64,000 nucleotides of DNA from an uncultured Rhodospirillaceae bacterium (GTDB lineage: Bacteria; Pseudomonadota; Alphaproteobacteria; Dongiales; Dongiaceae). The notes under the pieces are model-generated. The model worked only from the letters and a program-made list of their open reading frames with translations, was not told where the DNA came from and made no database searches. The translations under genes and the position numbers were made by a program. Location: NCBI GenBank assembly GCA_902826565.1, contig CADEFF010000002.1:62001-126000 (forward strand), in the 5' to 3' direction. Positions 33,402 to 43,020 of the stretch are shown here, piece after piece (position 1 is the first letter of the stretch; each line of letters starts with the position of its first letter).

Positions 33402-34895
33402 TCAGGGGTTGATGGTGACGAGGCGCTCTTCGGTCACCTCGCGGATGGCGTACTGCGGCCCCTCGCGGCCGAAGCCGCTTTCCTTGACGCCGCCGAACGG
33501 CATGGCGTCGCCCCGCGCGCTCGACGCCTCGTTGATATGGACCGCGCCGAAGCGAAGCGCTTTCGCGGCCCGCATGGCGGCGTTGATATCGCGGGTGAAA
33601 ATGCCGGCGGAAAGGCCGTAGGGCGTCGCGTTGGCGCCCGCCACCGCTTCGGAAAGCTCGTCGAAGGGCAGGATCGAGAGCACCGGCGCGAAGATTTCCT
33701 GATCGAGCACCCGCATGCCGGACCGCAGCCCGCCGAGCAGCGTCGGCTCCATCACCGCGCCGGCGCGATTGCCGCCTGTGAGAAGCCGCGCCTGGCTGCC
33801 GGTCGCCTCGGCGACCCAGGCGACGGTGCGCTCTGCCGCGGCCTCCGTGATCATCGGCCCGATCCGGGTCTCGGATTTCCAGGGATTTCCAGCCGGCATC
33901 CGGCGCGCCTCGGCGACGACCCGCGCCGCGACGTCCTCAGCCACGCCACGCTCGGCATAGAGGCGCTGCACCGACGTGCAGACCTGTCCCGCCTTGCGAA
34001 AGGCTGCGTTCGCGATCTTCGCCGCGGCACGGTCGAGGTCGGCATCGGCACAAACGATGGTGCTGGCGATGCTGCCGAGCTCGAGCTGCGTCCGGCGCAG
34101 GCCCGCCGCCTGCTGCACGATTCGGCCGACGCGCGTCGAGCCGGTGAAGGCATAGAAGGCGATCGCCGGTTCCTCGAGCAGATACCGGCCGACGGTATCG
34201 CCCGCCCCTTGCAGCAATCCCAGAAGGGCCGGCGGCAATCCCGCCTCGAGAAAAAGCTCGCAAAGCAGCGCCGGGGTGAGCGGCGTGAGGTTCGAGGGCT
34301 TGAGAAGCACCGCATTGCCGGCGGCGAGTGCCGGCGTGATCTTGTGGAGCACGGTATTGAGCGGCGAGTTGAAGGGCGTGATCGCGCAAACCACGCCGAC
34401 CGGCACGCGCAGGGTAAAGCCGATGCGATCCTGCTGCCCTGGCGAGGCGCCGAACGGCACCATCTCGCCTGCTATGCGCGTGGCCTCCTCCGCGGAGAGC
34501 TGCAGGGTCACGATCGAGCGGTCGATCTCCATGGCGGCGTCGGCCTGGGTGAAGCCCGTCTCGGCGACGATGAGCGCGGCGAAGCGGGCGCGATCCCGGT
34601 CCAGCAGCGCGCCGACGCGGCGCAGGATCTTTGCGCGTTCATGAGGCGGCGGCGCGCCCGTCTCGAAGGCCCGTTGCGCGACCCGCACCGCGTCGGCGAC
34701 CTGGGCGCGGGAGGCTTCGGAGAGCCGTGCCACGGGCGCCCGGGTGAATTTCTCCAGCACCTCGAACTCGGTTTCGCCCGTCACGGCCTTGCCATCGACG
34801 AGCGAGGTCAGGAACGGCAACCGGAGCGTCGGCACGCCGGCGGCCTCGAGCGCCTGACGCATCGCCGGCGAAGGGATCGGGGCCCCCGATGTCAT
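33402..34895 (-). CDS. Aldehyde dehydrogenase
   Basis: NAD(P)-dependent aldehyde dehydrogenase of 497 residues. N176 (ITPFNSPLN), FTGSTRVG for cofactor binding, the general base E272 (LELGS) and the nucleophile C306 (AGQVCTSVQR) are all in place, as is the FGGVKESGFGREG segment near the C terminus. Its ATG overlaps the stop of the FAD-dependent gene by four bases. It probably oxidises the aldehyde made by the neighbouring aminotransferase or dehydrogenase. Benzaldehyde- and lactaldehyde-type relatives cannot be told apart here. Confidence 0.88.
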   Translation of the reverse strand: MTSGAPIPSPAMRQALEAAGVPTLRLPFLTSLVDGKAVTGETEFEVLEKFTRAPVARLSEASRAQVADAVRVAQRAFETGAPPPHERAKILRRVGALLDRDRARFAALIVAETGFTQADAAMEIDRSIVTLQLSAEEATRIAGEMVPFGASPGQQDRIGFTLRVPVGVVCAITPFNSPLNTVLHKITPALAAGNAVLLKPSNLTPLTPALLCELFLEAGLPPALLGLLQGAGDTVGRYLLEEPAIAFYAFTGSTRVGRIVQQAAGLRRTQLELGSIASTIVCADADLDRAAAKIANAAFRKAGQVCTSVQRLYAERGVAEDVAARVVAEARRMPAGNPWKSETRIGPMITEAAAERTVAWVAEATGSQARLLTGGNRAGAVMEPTLLGGLRSGMRVLDQEIFAPVLSILPFDELSEAVAGANATPYGLSAGIFTRDINAAMRAAKALRFGAVHINEASSARGDAMPFGGVKESGFGREGPQYAIREVTEERLVTINP

Positions 34896-36400
34896 GCCGT
34901 CCTCGCCTTCTGGCCCGCGAGTGCGGCAGCCGCGCCCTCGCCCGCGGTCTTGCCGAACACGGCGCCGGACATCAGGCCGGTGCCGCCCGGATAGTTGAAG
35001 TAAAAGAGCCCGCCGACCAGTTCGCCCGCGGCATAGAGGCCGGGGATGGGAGCGAGGTCGCTGTCGCGCACCTGCCCGCTCTCGGCCACGAGCCGGAGAC
35101 CGCCGAAGGTGAAGGTGATGCCGCAGCCGATCTGATAGGCCTCGAAGGGCGGCTCGTCGATGCGGTTTGCCCAGTTCGACTTCGGCACAGCGAGGCCCTC
35201 GGTCGAGCGCCCGTCCTTGATGTTGGGATTGAAGGGAATCTCAGTTCGAACCGCCGCATTGTAGGCGCGCAGCTCCGCCAGGAAAGCCGCCGGCTCGACG
35301 CCCTCGAGCTTTTCGGCAAGCCCCTCGAGCGTATCGGCCGCGACCTTCGTCACGCGCTTGATGCGATACTCGCCGCGCAGCAGATGCAGTACCTTCGCGT
35401 CGAAAATCTGCCAGCCGAACTGGTCGGGCTGCTCCAGCACGGCACGGCCGTATTTCGCGTAGGTGTAATTCCGGAAATCGGCGCCTTCGTCGACGAAGCG
35501 GCGGCCCTTGGCGTTGACGATGATGCCGAAGGGATAGGAGTGTTTCTGGAAATTGTCGCCGACCGCGAGGTCGCCGAACTCCGGTGCGTTGTAGTCCCAA
35601 CCGACCGCGTGACAGCCGGACCAGTTGCCGTAGGGCATGGCGCCAATCTTCAGCGCCATGTCGATCCCGTCACCCATGTTGAAGCGCGTGCCGCGCACCT
35701 TGGCGAGCTCCCAGCCCGGTCCGAGATAGCGCGTGCGCCATTCCGAATTGGCTTCGAACCCGCCGCAGGCGAGGATCACGGCCTCGCCGCGGATCTCCTC
35801 GAGCCCGCGCGGCCCCTTCACCTGCACGCCGCCGACCGCCGTTCCGTCCCAGAGCAGCGACAGGACGCGGCTGTCGTAGCGGATCTCAATTCCCTCGCGC
35901 CGCGCGATATCGGTGAATTGGGCGATCATGCCGGGCCCGCCGCCAGCCACCTCGACGGTCAGCCCGCCCCAGAATTTGAACCTGCCGCCGAGCTTGAACG
36001 CCTGGCGCCCATAGATCGGCGCGAAGCGGATGCCCTTCTTCCGCAGCCAGAACATGGTGTCGAAGGAGCGCGTGACGAGGCGTTCGCAGAGCTCGGGATC
36101 GGTCCGGTAGCGTGTGACCCGGAACATGTCGTCGAAGAACTGGTCGGTGGTGTAGCTGCCGAAATCGGTTTCGGCGATCTCCCGCGCCGTGAGATCGGGC
36201 ATGAGCGCGCGAAGATCGTCGACGCCGCTATAGGCGAAACGCATGGCGCCGGCCGTGAAGCGGGTATTGCCGCCGCTCTCGGCCTCGGGCGCGCGCTCCA
36301 GCATGAGGACGCGGCAGCCCCGCTCCCGCGCCGCCAGCGCGGCGCAGAAGGCGGCGTTGCCGGCGCCGACCACGATAACCTCCTGGCTCGCTCTCCCCAT
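34892..36400 (-). CDS. FAD-dependent dehydrogenase, TcuA/fumarate-reductase-like
   Basis: Flavoprotein of 502 residues. The Rossmann motif VIVVGAGNAAFCAALAARE matches the tricarballylate dehydrogenase (TcuA) subgroup, followed by ESGGNTRFTAGAMRF. The C-terminal FAD part has PIPGLYAAGELVGG. Fumarate reductase-type substrate elements are present but the heme part is absent. No TcuB partner is encoded nearby. It is the first gene of the GntR-linked operon, 53 bases downstream of a GntR-type palindrome. Substrate is unknown; tricarballylate is only the name of the nearest subgroup. Confidence 0.82.
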   Translation of the reverse strand: MGRASQEVIVVGAGNAAFCAALAARERGCRVLMLERAPEAESGGNTRFTAGAMRFAYSGVDDLRALMPDLTAREIAETDFGSYTTDQFFDDMFRVTRYRTDPELCERLVTRSFDTMFWLRKKGIRFAPIYGRQAFKLGGRFKFWGGLTVEVAGGGPGMIAQFTDIARREGIEIRYDSRVLSLLWDGTAVGGVQVKGPRGLEEIRGEAVILACGGFEANSEWRTRYLGPGWELAKVRGTRFNMGDGIDMALKIGAMPYGNWSGCHAVGWDYNAPEFGDLAVGDNFQKHSYPFGIIVNAKGRRFVDEGADFRNYTYAKYGRAVLEQPDQFGWQIFDAKVLHLLRGEYRIKRVTKVAADTLEGLAEKLEGVEPAAFLAELRAYNAAVRTEIPFNPNIKDGRSTEGLAVPKSNWANRIDEPPFEAYQIGCGITFTFGGLRLVAESGQVRDSDLAPIPGLYAAGELVGGLFYFNYPGGTGLMSGAVFGKTAGEGAAAALAGQKARTA

Positions 36401-36748
36401 GCCGCACCGTTCGTCGGAACCGCCCGAGATCGCCGATCAACCTCAATGCACGATTGTATACATTCGCATGAAAAATACACCTCCCTTTTCCGGTCGCCGC
36501 CGCCCGCCAGGCCTGCGTGCCGCTCCCCCCGCCGGCGACGAGAGTCGCAACTTTCGCGTCCGGAACCGCGCGGCCGATCGCAGATCTGCTTATCTTCCTA
36601 GGATTGCTTGCCGCATGACCCGCAACCCTTGCGGCGGGCGGCCTCGTAAGACATTGTTAACTATTCTGAAGCCAAATCGGACCTGCCAGACAGGTTGTTG
36701 CGATCGGCGTGGAATACTGCCCGGTAATGCGTTGATGCACCGGGAAAG
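36401..36748 (+). other. Divergent intergenic region, 348 bases
   Basis: Separates the leftward GntR-linked operon from the rightward chemosensory operon. It contains the GntR-type palindrome at 36453-36464, an AT-rich patch around 36650-36680 (lower GC than its surroundings) and a small dyad ACCTG-CCAGA-CAGGT at 36681-36695 about 55 bases before the first cheW codon. No flagellar-type (sigma-28) promoter pattern was found. No gene is evident. Confidence 0.5.
36453..36464. promoter_or_regulatory. Candidate GntR (FCD) operator
   Basis: ATTGTATACATT has an exact GTATAC core with symmetric flanks (TGTATACA), the form bound by several FCD-type GntR regulators such as VanR-like proteins. It lies 53 bases upstream of the FAD-dependent dehydrogenase start, at the head of the operon that encodes an FCD-type GntR, so autoregulation is likely. 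It is the only such site I noticed here; binding is inferred. Confidence 0.55.
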
Positions 36749-37234
36749 TTGAACGGAATATCGGCTTCTGCGGGGAAGGCCGTGGATATTCTCTTATTCA
36801 CCCTTGGCGAAGGTCGCTACGCCTTGCCGGCGATCGTCCTGCGCCAGGTCGTCCGCGCCGTTTCCCTCGCACCCCTGCCCAAGGCGCCCGGCATCGTCGA
36901 GGGCGCCATCGACTATCACGGCACGGTCGTTCCCGTCCTCGATATCCGTGCGCGACTGGGCCTCGCACCGAAGCCGCTTGCGGCCTCCGACCATTTTCTG
37001 ATCGCCGCGACGCGGGGCCGGCTCGTGGGCCTGCGGGTCGACGGAGCGAACGCGCTCATCGCGATCGATCCGAAGACGATCGAGCGGCCCGACCGCTTTG
37101 CACCGAAGGACCGACTCTTCGCCGGCCTTGCCAAGCTTCCGGACGGGCTGGTCCTCATCCAGGACCTCGACGCCTTTCTCTCCGAAGCCGAAGCAGCCGC
37201 AATCGCGACGGCGATGCCGGAGACCGCCGCGTGA
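36749..37234 (+). CDS. cheW: CheW-like coupling protein
   Basis: Single CheW domain, 161 residues: FTLGEGRYALPAIVLRQVVR near the N terminus, GAIDYHGTVVPVLDIRARLG in the middle, and LVLIQDLDAFL at the end. It would link the receptor to CheA. The start is uncertain: TTG 36749 gives a short N-terminal lead, while GTG 36782, behind GGGGAAGG, begins at the domain edge. Its stop overlaps the cheR GTG (GTGA). It is the first gene of the chemosensory operon and corresponds to WspB in a Wsp-type comparison. Confidence 0.82.
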   Translation: MNGISASAGKAVDILLFTLGEGRYALPAIVLRQVVRAVSLAPLPKAPGIVEGAIDYHGTVVPVLDIRARLGLAPKPLAASDHFLIAATRGRLVGLRVDGANALIAIDPKTIERPDRFAPKDRLFAGLAKLPDGLVLIQDLDAFLSEAEAAAIATAMPETAA

Positions 37235-38688
37235 TCGCCGAAAGCTGGACCGATCCCACTTATGCGGAGATCGCGTCCTGGATTCACGCCCGCACCGGCC
37301 TCACTCTTGCGCCGCATCGCTATCCCGATGCCGAGCGCCGGATCCGGCGCGTCATGGCCAAGGCCGGCGCGCGGGAGCTGGAAAACTGCCGCAGGATGCT
37401 CGAAGGCGAGCGCATGCCGCTCGACGAGCTCGTCGCCGAGCTCACGGTGGGCGAGACCTATTTCTTCCGCGATCCCGCGCAGTTCCGGTACATCCGCACC
37501 GAGCTCCTGCCGCGGCTCCGGAAACGCCACGGCGCCGATCATCCGGTCCGCGCCTGGAGCGCCGGGTGCGCCTCCGGCGAGGAAGCCTATTCGCTCGCGA
37601 TCCTCTTCGAAGAGGAAGCTGTCGATCGCGGGGCTAGCATCCTGGCGACGGACATCTCGCGCCCTGCTCTCTCCCGCGCACGCCAGGCGCTCTACGGCAA
37701 CTGGTCGATGCGAGGCGACGACGGCAGCCTTGCCCGCCGATATTTCCGGCCGCGCGGTGTGCAGCTTCAGCTCGAGGACCGGATCCGCCGGCGCGTCGAC
37801 TTCCAGTATCTCAATCTGGCGCTCGATCGTTACCCCTCGCTTGCGAGCGGCGTCTGGGGCATGGACATCGTGCTCTGCCGCAATGTCCTCATCTACTTCG
37901 ATCATGCGACCGTCCGGCGCGTGATCCGCTCGCTGATCGAAAGCCTTGCCGAAGGCGGCGTGCTGATCACCGGCGCGTCCGACCCCGTCTATCAGGAGGA
38001 CGGGCCCTTCGAGATCCTGGTTACCCCGGCCGGCGTCTTCTATCAGCGAACGAGCGGTGCCCAATTCGTCACCCGCAGCGTCTCCAGCCCGATGCCCGCG
38101 CCGCGACCTGTCGAGGCGAGGCGGCCGGCGGTCGCCGCTCCCGCTCGTGCCATACCGACGCGCCAGATCGAGCCCGCGCCGGCGCGCGACACGGCCGCCC
38201 TTGTCGACCAGGCGGCGGCTGCAGGCGACCATCGCGCCGTCCTGCGGCTGACCGAAGGCCGCACGCAAGATCCCGAGACGATGCTGCTTCGGCTGAAGGC
38301 GCTCGCGAACCTCGGCGAGCTCGTCCGCGCCGAACGCGAAGCCGCAAGGCTGGTTGCCGCTAGCCCGCTCGTCCCCAGCCTGCATTTCACGCGCGCCATG
38401 CTGCTCATGGCACTCGACCGCCACGAGGATGCGGAGCGGTCGCTGCTCAACACGCTCTATCTCGATCGTTCACTGGTGGCGGCGTATCTGGCGCTGGGGC
38501 ATCTGCTGCTGCGCCGCGGCGATTCGACCGGGGCGCAGCGCGCCTACCGTGTCGGCCGCGATCTCGCGGCCATGCAGCGACCCGATGAGCTGCTGCCGCT
38601 GGCCGAGGGCGAGACGGCGGGCCGGATGGTGGCCGCGGCCGAAACCCAGCTCGCCTTGCTTCTGGCCCCGGCAGGAGAGCTGGCATGA
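37231..38688 (+). CDS. cheR: CheR methyltransferase with C-terminal TPR region
   Basis: Of 485 residues, about 1-275 form a CheR SAM-dependent receptor methyltransferase: TVGETYFFRDPAQF, AWSAGCASGEEAYSLAIL for SAM, ILATDIS, and DIVLCRNVLIYFD. A Pro/Ala/Arg-rich linker follows, then helical repeats from about 320 to 470 of TPR type (LHFTRAMLLMALDRHEDAER). CheR-TPR fusions are typical of alternative chemosensory systems (WspC, FrzF). It starts at GTG 37231, coupled to cheW, and its stop overlaps the next cheW ATG. Confidence 0.9.
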   Translation: MIAESWTDPTYAEIASWIHARTGLTLAPHRYPDAERRIRRVMAKAGARELENCRRMLEGERMPLDELVAELTVGETYFFRDPAQFRYIRTELLPRLRKRHGADHPVRAWSAGCASGEEAYSLAILFEEEAVDRGASILATDISRPALSRARQALYGNWSMRGDDGSLARRYFRPRGVQLQLEDRIRRRVDFQYLNLALDRYPSLASGVWGMDIVLCRNVLIYFDHATVRRVIRSLIESLAEGGVLITGASDPVYQEDGPFEILVTPAGVFYQRTSGAQFVTRSVSSPMPAPRPVEARRPAVAAPARAIPTRQIEPAPARDTAALVDQAAAAGDHRAVLRLTEGRTQDPETMLLRLKALANLGELVRAEREAARLVAASPLVPSLHFTRAMLLMALDRHEDAERSLLNTLYLDRSLVAAYLALGHLLLRRGDSTGAQRAYRVGRDLAAMQRPDELLPLAEGETAGRMVAAAETQLALLLAPAGELA

Positions 38689-39308
38689 CCGGCGTCCGAC
38701 AAAAGGCCGCGATCGATTGGGCTGACGTCCGCCGGCGCATGGCCCGCGCGATCGAGGCGACCGACCAGGCGCTGCGCCAGGATGCCGAACAGACGGCACG
38801 TCTCATGGAGGCGCGGACAAGAACGCTCGCACGGCCTCTCGAGCGAGAGAACACAGGCGAGAAGATCGCGCTGCTGCAGTTCCGCGTCGCGAACACGCGC
38901 TACGCGATCGAAACGCGCTATGTGCGGGAGATCTTTTCGCTGCACGACGTGACCCCCATTCCGCTGGCGCCCTCGCCCTTCATCGGCCTCGCCAACCTGC
39001 GCGGCGAGAGCCTGCCGCTCGTCGATGCCGCGCACCTGGCCGGAAGCGCCTCCGGCACGTCGGAAACGCCCTTTGCCGTCGCGCTTGGCCGGGGCGCCAT
39101 CGAGCTTGCGATCGCCGTCACGGCAGTGGACGAGGCGGCCGATCTGCCCGTCGCCTCGATCGTGCGGCCGGACGAGCTGCTCGGCGGCACGATCGCCGAG
39201 TGGCAACGCGGGGTAACGGCAGATGCCGTCATCGTTCTGGATGGGGCGGCGCTGCTGGCGGATCGGCGCCTCGCATGCGGGACGAACTCGAATCAATCTG
39301 CGGGATAG
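38685..39308 (+). CDS. cheW: CheW-like coupling protein with N-terminal extension
   Basis: Protein of 207 residues: about 55 residues of charged helical sequence, then a CheW domain (LLQFRVANTRYAIETRYVRE, GLANLRGESLPLVDAAHL). The N-terminal extension resembles WspD-type CheW proteins, where the second CheW of an operon is longer. It is coupled to cheR by a 4-base overlap and precedes the receptor gene by 9 bases. Confidence 0.85.
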   Translation: MTGVRQKAAIDWADVRRRMARAIEATDQALRQDAEQTARLMEARTRTLARPLERENTGEKIALLQFRVANTRYAIETRYVREIFSLHDVTPIPLAPSPFIGLANLRGESLPLVDAAHLAGSASGTSETPFAVALGRGAIELAIAVTAVDEAADLPVASIVRPDELLGGTIAEWQRGVTADAVIVLDGAALLADRRLACGTNSNQSAG

Positions 39309-39317
39309 GAGTCAGAA

Positions 39318-40781
39318 ATGTTTAGTGGCATCTCCGTTCGGACGAAGCTGGTGCTGGGCTTCGGCATCGCGCTCCTCCTGCTCGTCGTTCTGGGAGGCGT
39401 CGCCTACGTCAATACGAATGCTTTGCTGGAGGTGCGCAGTGCCGCGCGCCATACGATCGAAGTCCAGCTCCAGATCGAACAACTGCAGATCCGGCTCCTC
39501 GATGCAGAAACCGGACAGCGCGGCTACCTGCTGACGGGCGAAGAATCCTACCTTCAGCCCTACCAGGCGGCGATCGACAACATTGAACGGTCGCTGTCGG
39601 AAGTCGTCACCATGACACAGGACAGTCCCGAGCAGCAGGCGAGGTTGCGGACCTTGTCTGACCTGGTTCGCAACAAGCTCGACGAACTGGCGCGGGTGAT
39701 CACGCTGCGCCGGCAAGGGACCGTCGAAGCCGCAATCCAGACAATTCGCGCCGGAGAAGGCAAGCGATACATGGAAGAAATCCGCTCGGTCGTCGACGCG
39801 ATGCTGGAGGCGGAAACCCGCCTCCAGGAAGAGCGCGAGCTCGTCGCGGACCGGACCACCGCCATGACTCTCGACAGCGCGCTCTATGGCACGATCGGCG
39901 GCGGCATACTGCTTACCATTATCGCCTTCCTGATCACCCAGAGCATCAACGCGCCGGTTTCCGGGGCGGTCCGCGATCTTACCGCCACCACCGCGGAAAT
40001 CCTGGCGGCCACCACCCAACTCGCCTCCGGGTCGCAGGAACAGGCGGCGGCCGTGACCGAGACCGTCAGCACGGTGGACGAGGTCACCCAGACCTCGGAG
40101 CAGGCCGCTCACCGTGCCCGCACGGTTTCCGAGGCGGCGCAGCGCTCCGCGGAGATCGGCAAGGCGGGCCGCCATGCCGTCGAGGAGACGGTGTCGGTGA
40201 TGGGCAAGGTCAAGGAGCAGTCCGAATCGATCGCGGAGAGCATCCTCGCGCTCGCCGAGCAGGCGCAATCCATCGCCGAGATCATCGCGGCGGTGAACGA
40301 GATCGCCGAACAGACGAACCTTCTCGCCCTCAATGCCGCGATCGAGGCTTCGCGCGCCGGCGAGCATGGCAAGGGTTTCGCCGTCGTCGCCGGCGAAGTG
40401 AAGGCGCTCGCCGACCAGTCCAAGAAGGCCACCGCGCAGGTTCGACAGATCCTCGGCGAGATCCAGAAAGCGACGAACGGCGCCGTCATCCGTACGGAGG
40501 AAGGCAGCCGCAGCGTCAACGAGGCGATCACGGTGGTGACCAAGGCCGGCGACACCATTCGCGCCCTCGCCGATACCATCACGGAGGCGGCGCAGCTCGC
40601 GGCCCAGATCTCGGCTTCGGCCGGCCAGCAGGCGACGGGCATGACGCAAATCCATCAGGCGATGAAGAACATCAACCAGGTCGCGACGCAGAACATGGTC
40701 TCGACGAAACAGACCGAGCGCGCCGCGCAGGATCTCGATTCGCTCAGCGCAAAACTGCGGCTGATGATCGCCGGGCGCTGA
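39318..40781 (+). CDS. Methyl-accepting chemotaxis protein with CHASE3 sensor
   Basis: Receptor of 487 residues. TM1 is about residues 8-30; a helical extracytoplasmic region (about 31-185) has the CHASE3 signature [21 protein letters not shown]2 is about 188-209. The signalling domain has the conserved hairpin tip [20 protein letters not shown]. The stretch between TM2 and the signalling helices is too short for a normal HAMP domain. There is no C-terminal NWETF-type pentapeptide for CheR binding. AGGAG precedes ATG 39318. A helical CHASE3 sensor suggests membrane or surface cues rather than a small-molecule pocket, but this is inference. Confidence 0.88.
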   Translation: MFSGISVRTKLVLGFGIALLLLVVLGGVAYVNTNALLEVRSAARHTIEVQLQIEQLQIRLLDAETGQRGYLLTGEESYLQPYQAAIDNIERSLSEVVTMTQDSPEQQARLRTLSDLVRNKLDELARVITLRRQGTVEAAIQTIRAGEGKRYMEEIRSVVDAMLEAETRLQEERELVADRTTAMTLDSALYGTIGGGILLTIIAFLITQSINAPVSGAVRDLTATTAEILAATTQLASGSQEQAAAVTETVSTVDEVTQTSEQAAHRARTVSEAAQRSAEIGKAGRHAVEETVSVMGKVKEQSESIAESILALAEQAQSIAEIIAAVNEIAEQTNLLALNAAIEASRAGEHGKGFAVVAGEVKALADQSKKATAQVRQILGEIQKATNGAVIRTEEGSRSVNEAITVVTKAGDTIRALADTITEAAQLAAQISASAGQQATGMTQIHQAMKNINQVATQNMVSTKQTERAAQDLDSLSAKLRLMIAGR

Positions 40782-40784
40782 CGC

Positions 40785-43010
40785 GTGAACGACGACGCTC
40801 TCATCGCGCGCCTGATGCAGACGTTCCTCGGCGAAGCCGAGGAGCATGTCCGGGCGCTCAACAGCGGCCTTCTCGCGCTGGAGAAGCCGGGCGAAGGCGC
40901 CCAGCCGCCGGCGGCGATACTGAAGTCGCTGTTCCGCACGGCGCACAGTCTCAAAGGTGCGGCGCATGCGGTGAGGGCAACGGAAATCGAGACGGCCTGT
41001 CACAGGCTGGAGGAGTTGTTCGGCGCCGCTCAGGAAGGTCCGGGGATTGCGCCGGCGCATTTCCATACGCTCTTCAGGCTGGTGGACGAAATCCAGTCGG
41101 GCGTAACCGACCTCAGGGGCAGGCAGGCGCCTGCCGCAACCCCGCCGTCGGCGAAACCGGCCCGCCCCGAGCCGGCGCCCGCGGCGGCGACAAGGCAGGC
41201 GCCGGCGATGCGGACCGAAGGCGGCGCGGCCACGTCGGGCCAGGGCCCGCTCATCCGGCTATCGGCACAGAAGCTCGATACGCTGCTGGTCCATAGCGGC
41301 GAGATTACCCAGGCGCGGCGGCGCGCCGTCGCCAGGAGCGAGGACGCGGCGCGGCTCCAGGAGCTGTCGCGGCGATGGAAATCCGACTGGCGATCGATCG
41401 AGCGCATGATCGAGCGGCAGATGGATCCGGAGCGTGTGGCGACGGCGGCGGCCGGCAGCGGAACCGCCGAAAGCATCGTGCATCGCGAGCAGCGAGGCAC
41501 GGCGATTCTTCGGCATGTGATCGCCGAGTTCGCACGGTTCGAGCGCGATCTGCAGCGGCTGGTCGGCGATCTCGAGAACGACCATCGACAGCTCGGCCGC
41601 ACGGCGGCGTTGCTCGACAGCGAGGTGCGCCGGGCCCGCATGGTGCCCTTTGCCGAAGCCTGCGTCGGGCTCGACCGTGTGGTTCGCGATCTCGCCTCCG
41701 GCAGCGCCAAGCAGGTGAGCTTCGTCGTCACGGGTTCCGAGATTGAGCTCGACCGCTCGGTGTTGGAGGGGCTGAAGGACCCGCTGCTCCATCTCGTGCG
41801 TAACGCCTCCGACCACGGCATAGAGCCCGCGGAGCTCCGCCGTTCCCGCGGCAAACCCGCCGCCGGCCGCATTACGGTCGGGGCGCGTGTGCTTGGCGCG
41901 ATAGTCGAGGTGACCGTGGCCGACGACGGGGCGGGACTCGATCTCGACGCGATACGCGGCCGCTTGCGCCAGCTCCAGCTTCCGGAACCGGCGGACGACG
42001 AAGGTCTCGCCCGCAGCATTTTCCTTCCCACTTTCTCGACCGTGAAGCGCGTGACCGAGATCTCGGGGCGGGGCGTCGGCCTCGATGCGGTCCGCAGCCG
42101 GGTCGAAGCCATGCGCGGCAGCGTCGATGTCGCCTTCACGCCGGGCAACGGAGCCTGCTTCGTGATGCAGGTGCCGATGACCCTGCTCACCATCCGTGCG
42201 CTGGTGATCGAGGCCGGCGGACAATGCTTCGGGTTCGACGACACCGCCATCGAAAGACTGCTCAGGATCGATTCCGAGGAAATCCGGTCCATCGAGGGGC
42301 GCCGGGTCGTCGCGGTCGGCGAGGCGCCGGTACCGCTGCTCCGTCTCGCGCCCCTGCTCGATCTGCGTGAGGAGCCGGGCCCGACGGCAGCCGAGATGCT
42401 GACGATCATTCTGCTGCGGCATGGCGATCGTCGGGTCGCGATCGAGGTCGATCGGCTGGTTGCGGAGCAGGAGATCGTGCTGCGCAGCCTCGGCCCGCGG
42501 CTTTCCGGCCTCAAGCTCTATGCCGGCGGCTTCTCGTTGCCGAGCGGGAAGATCGCCCTGGTACTGAATGCGGCGGAACTGCTGGAGCGCGCGTTCAGCG
42601 GCAACATCGCGGAGCGGGCGAGCCCGCGCGAAACGGCCGTCGCGACCAGGCATCGGCTCATCGTCGCCGATGATTCGGTCACCACCCGCACGCTCGAGAA
42701 AAGCATCCTCGAGGCGGCTGGCTACGAAGTTCACGCCGCTTCGGACGGTGCCGAGGCCTGGCGGATCCTGCAGGAGACCGGCGCCGATCTGGTGGTCAGC
42801 GACGTGGAGATGCCCGGCATGAACGGCATCGAGCTGACGCGGACCATCCGGAACTCGGCGCGTTTCCGCCAGTTGCCGGTTATCCTCGTCACCGGCCGCG
42901 AGAGCGAGGCGGACAAGCTGCGCGGCCTCGAAGCCGGCGCCAACGCCTATCTGCCGAAGAGCGCCTTCGATCAGACGACACTGCTGACGACGATCCGACA
43001 GATTCTTTGA
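40785..43010 (+). CDS. cheA: CheA-type histidine kinase with C-terminal receiver (CheA-REC)
   Basis: Hybrid CheA of 741 residues. Order: Hpt domain with H54 (RTAHSLKGAA), a Pro/Ala-rich linker, dimerisation, HATPase (LVRNASDHGIEPAELRR, VADDGAGLDLDAI, GRGVGLDAVRSRV), CheW-like domain, and a receiver domain with phospho-acceptor D673 (LVVSDVEMPGMNG). A fused receiver replaces or competes with a free CheY, as in WspE, FrzE and R. centenum CheA3. The start is GTG 40785, three bases after the receptor stop, with a weak ribosome site, so coupling is likely. Confidence 0.9.
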   Translation: MNDDALIARLMQTFLGEAEEHVRALNSGLLALEKPGEGAQPPAAILKSLFRTAHSLKGAAHAVRATEIETACHRLEELFGAAQEGPGIAPAHFHTLFRLVDEIQSGVTDLRGRQAPAATPPSAKPARPEPAPAAATRQAPAMRTEGGAATSGQGPLIRLSAQKLDTLLVHSGEITQARRRAVARSEDAARLQELSRRWKSDWRSIERMIERQMDPERVATAAAGSGTAESIVHREQRGTAILRHVIAEFARFERDLQRLVGDLENDHRQLGRTAALLDSEVRRARMVPFAEACVGLDRVVRDLASGSAKQVSFVVTGSEIELDRSVLEGLKDPLLHLVRNASDHGIEPAELRRSRGKPAAGRITVGARVLGAIVEVTVADDGAGLDLDAIRGRLRQLQLPEPADDEGLARSIFLPTFSTVKRVTEISGRGVGLDAVRSRVEAMRGSVDVAFTPGNGACFVMQVPMTLLTIRALVIEAGGQCFGFDDTAIERLLRIDSEEIRSIEGRRVVAVGEAPVPLLRLAPLLDLREEPGPTAAEMLTIILLRHGDRRVAIEVDRLVAEQEIVLRSLGPRLSGLKLYAGGFSLPSGKIALVLNAAELLERAFSGNIAERASPRETAVATRHRLIVADDSVTTRTLEKSILEAAGYEVHAASDGAEAWRILQETGADLVVSDVEMPGMNGIELTRTIRNSARFRQLPVILVTGRESEADKLRGLEAGANAYLPKSAFDQTTLLTTIRQIL

Positions 43011-43020
43011 AGCAGAACGC

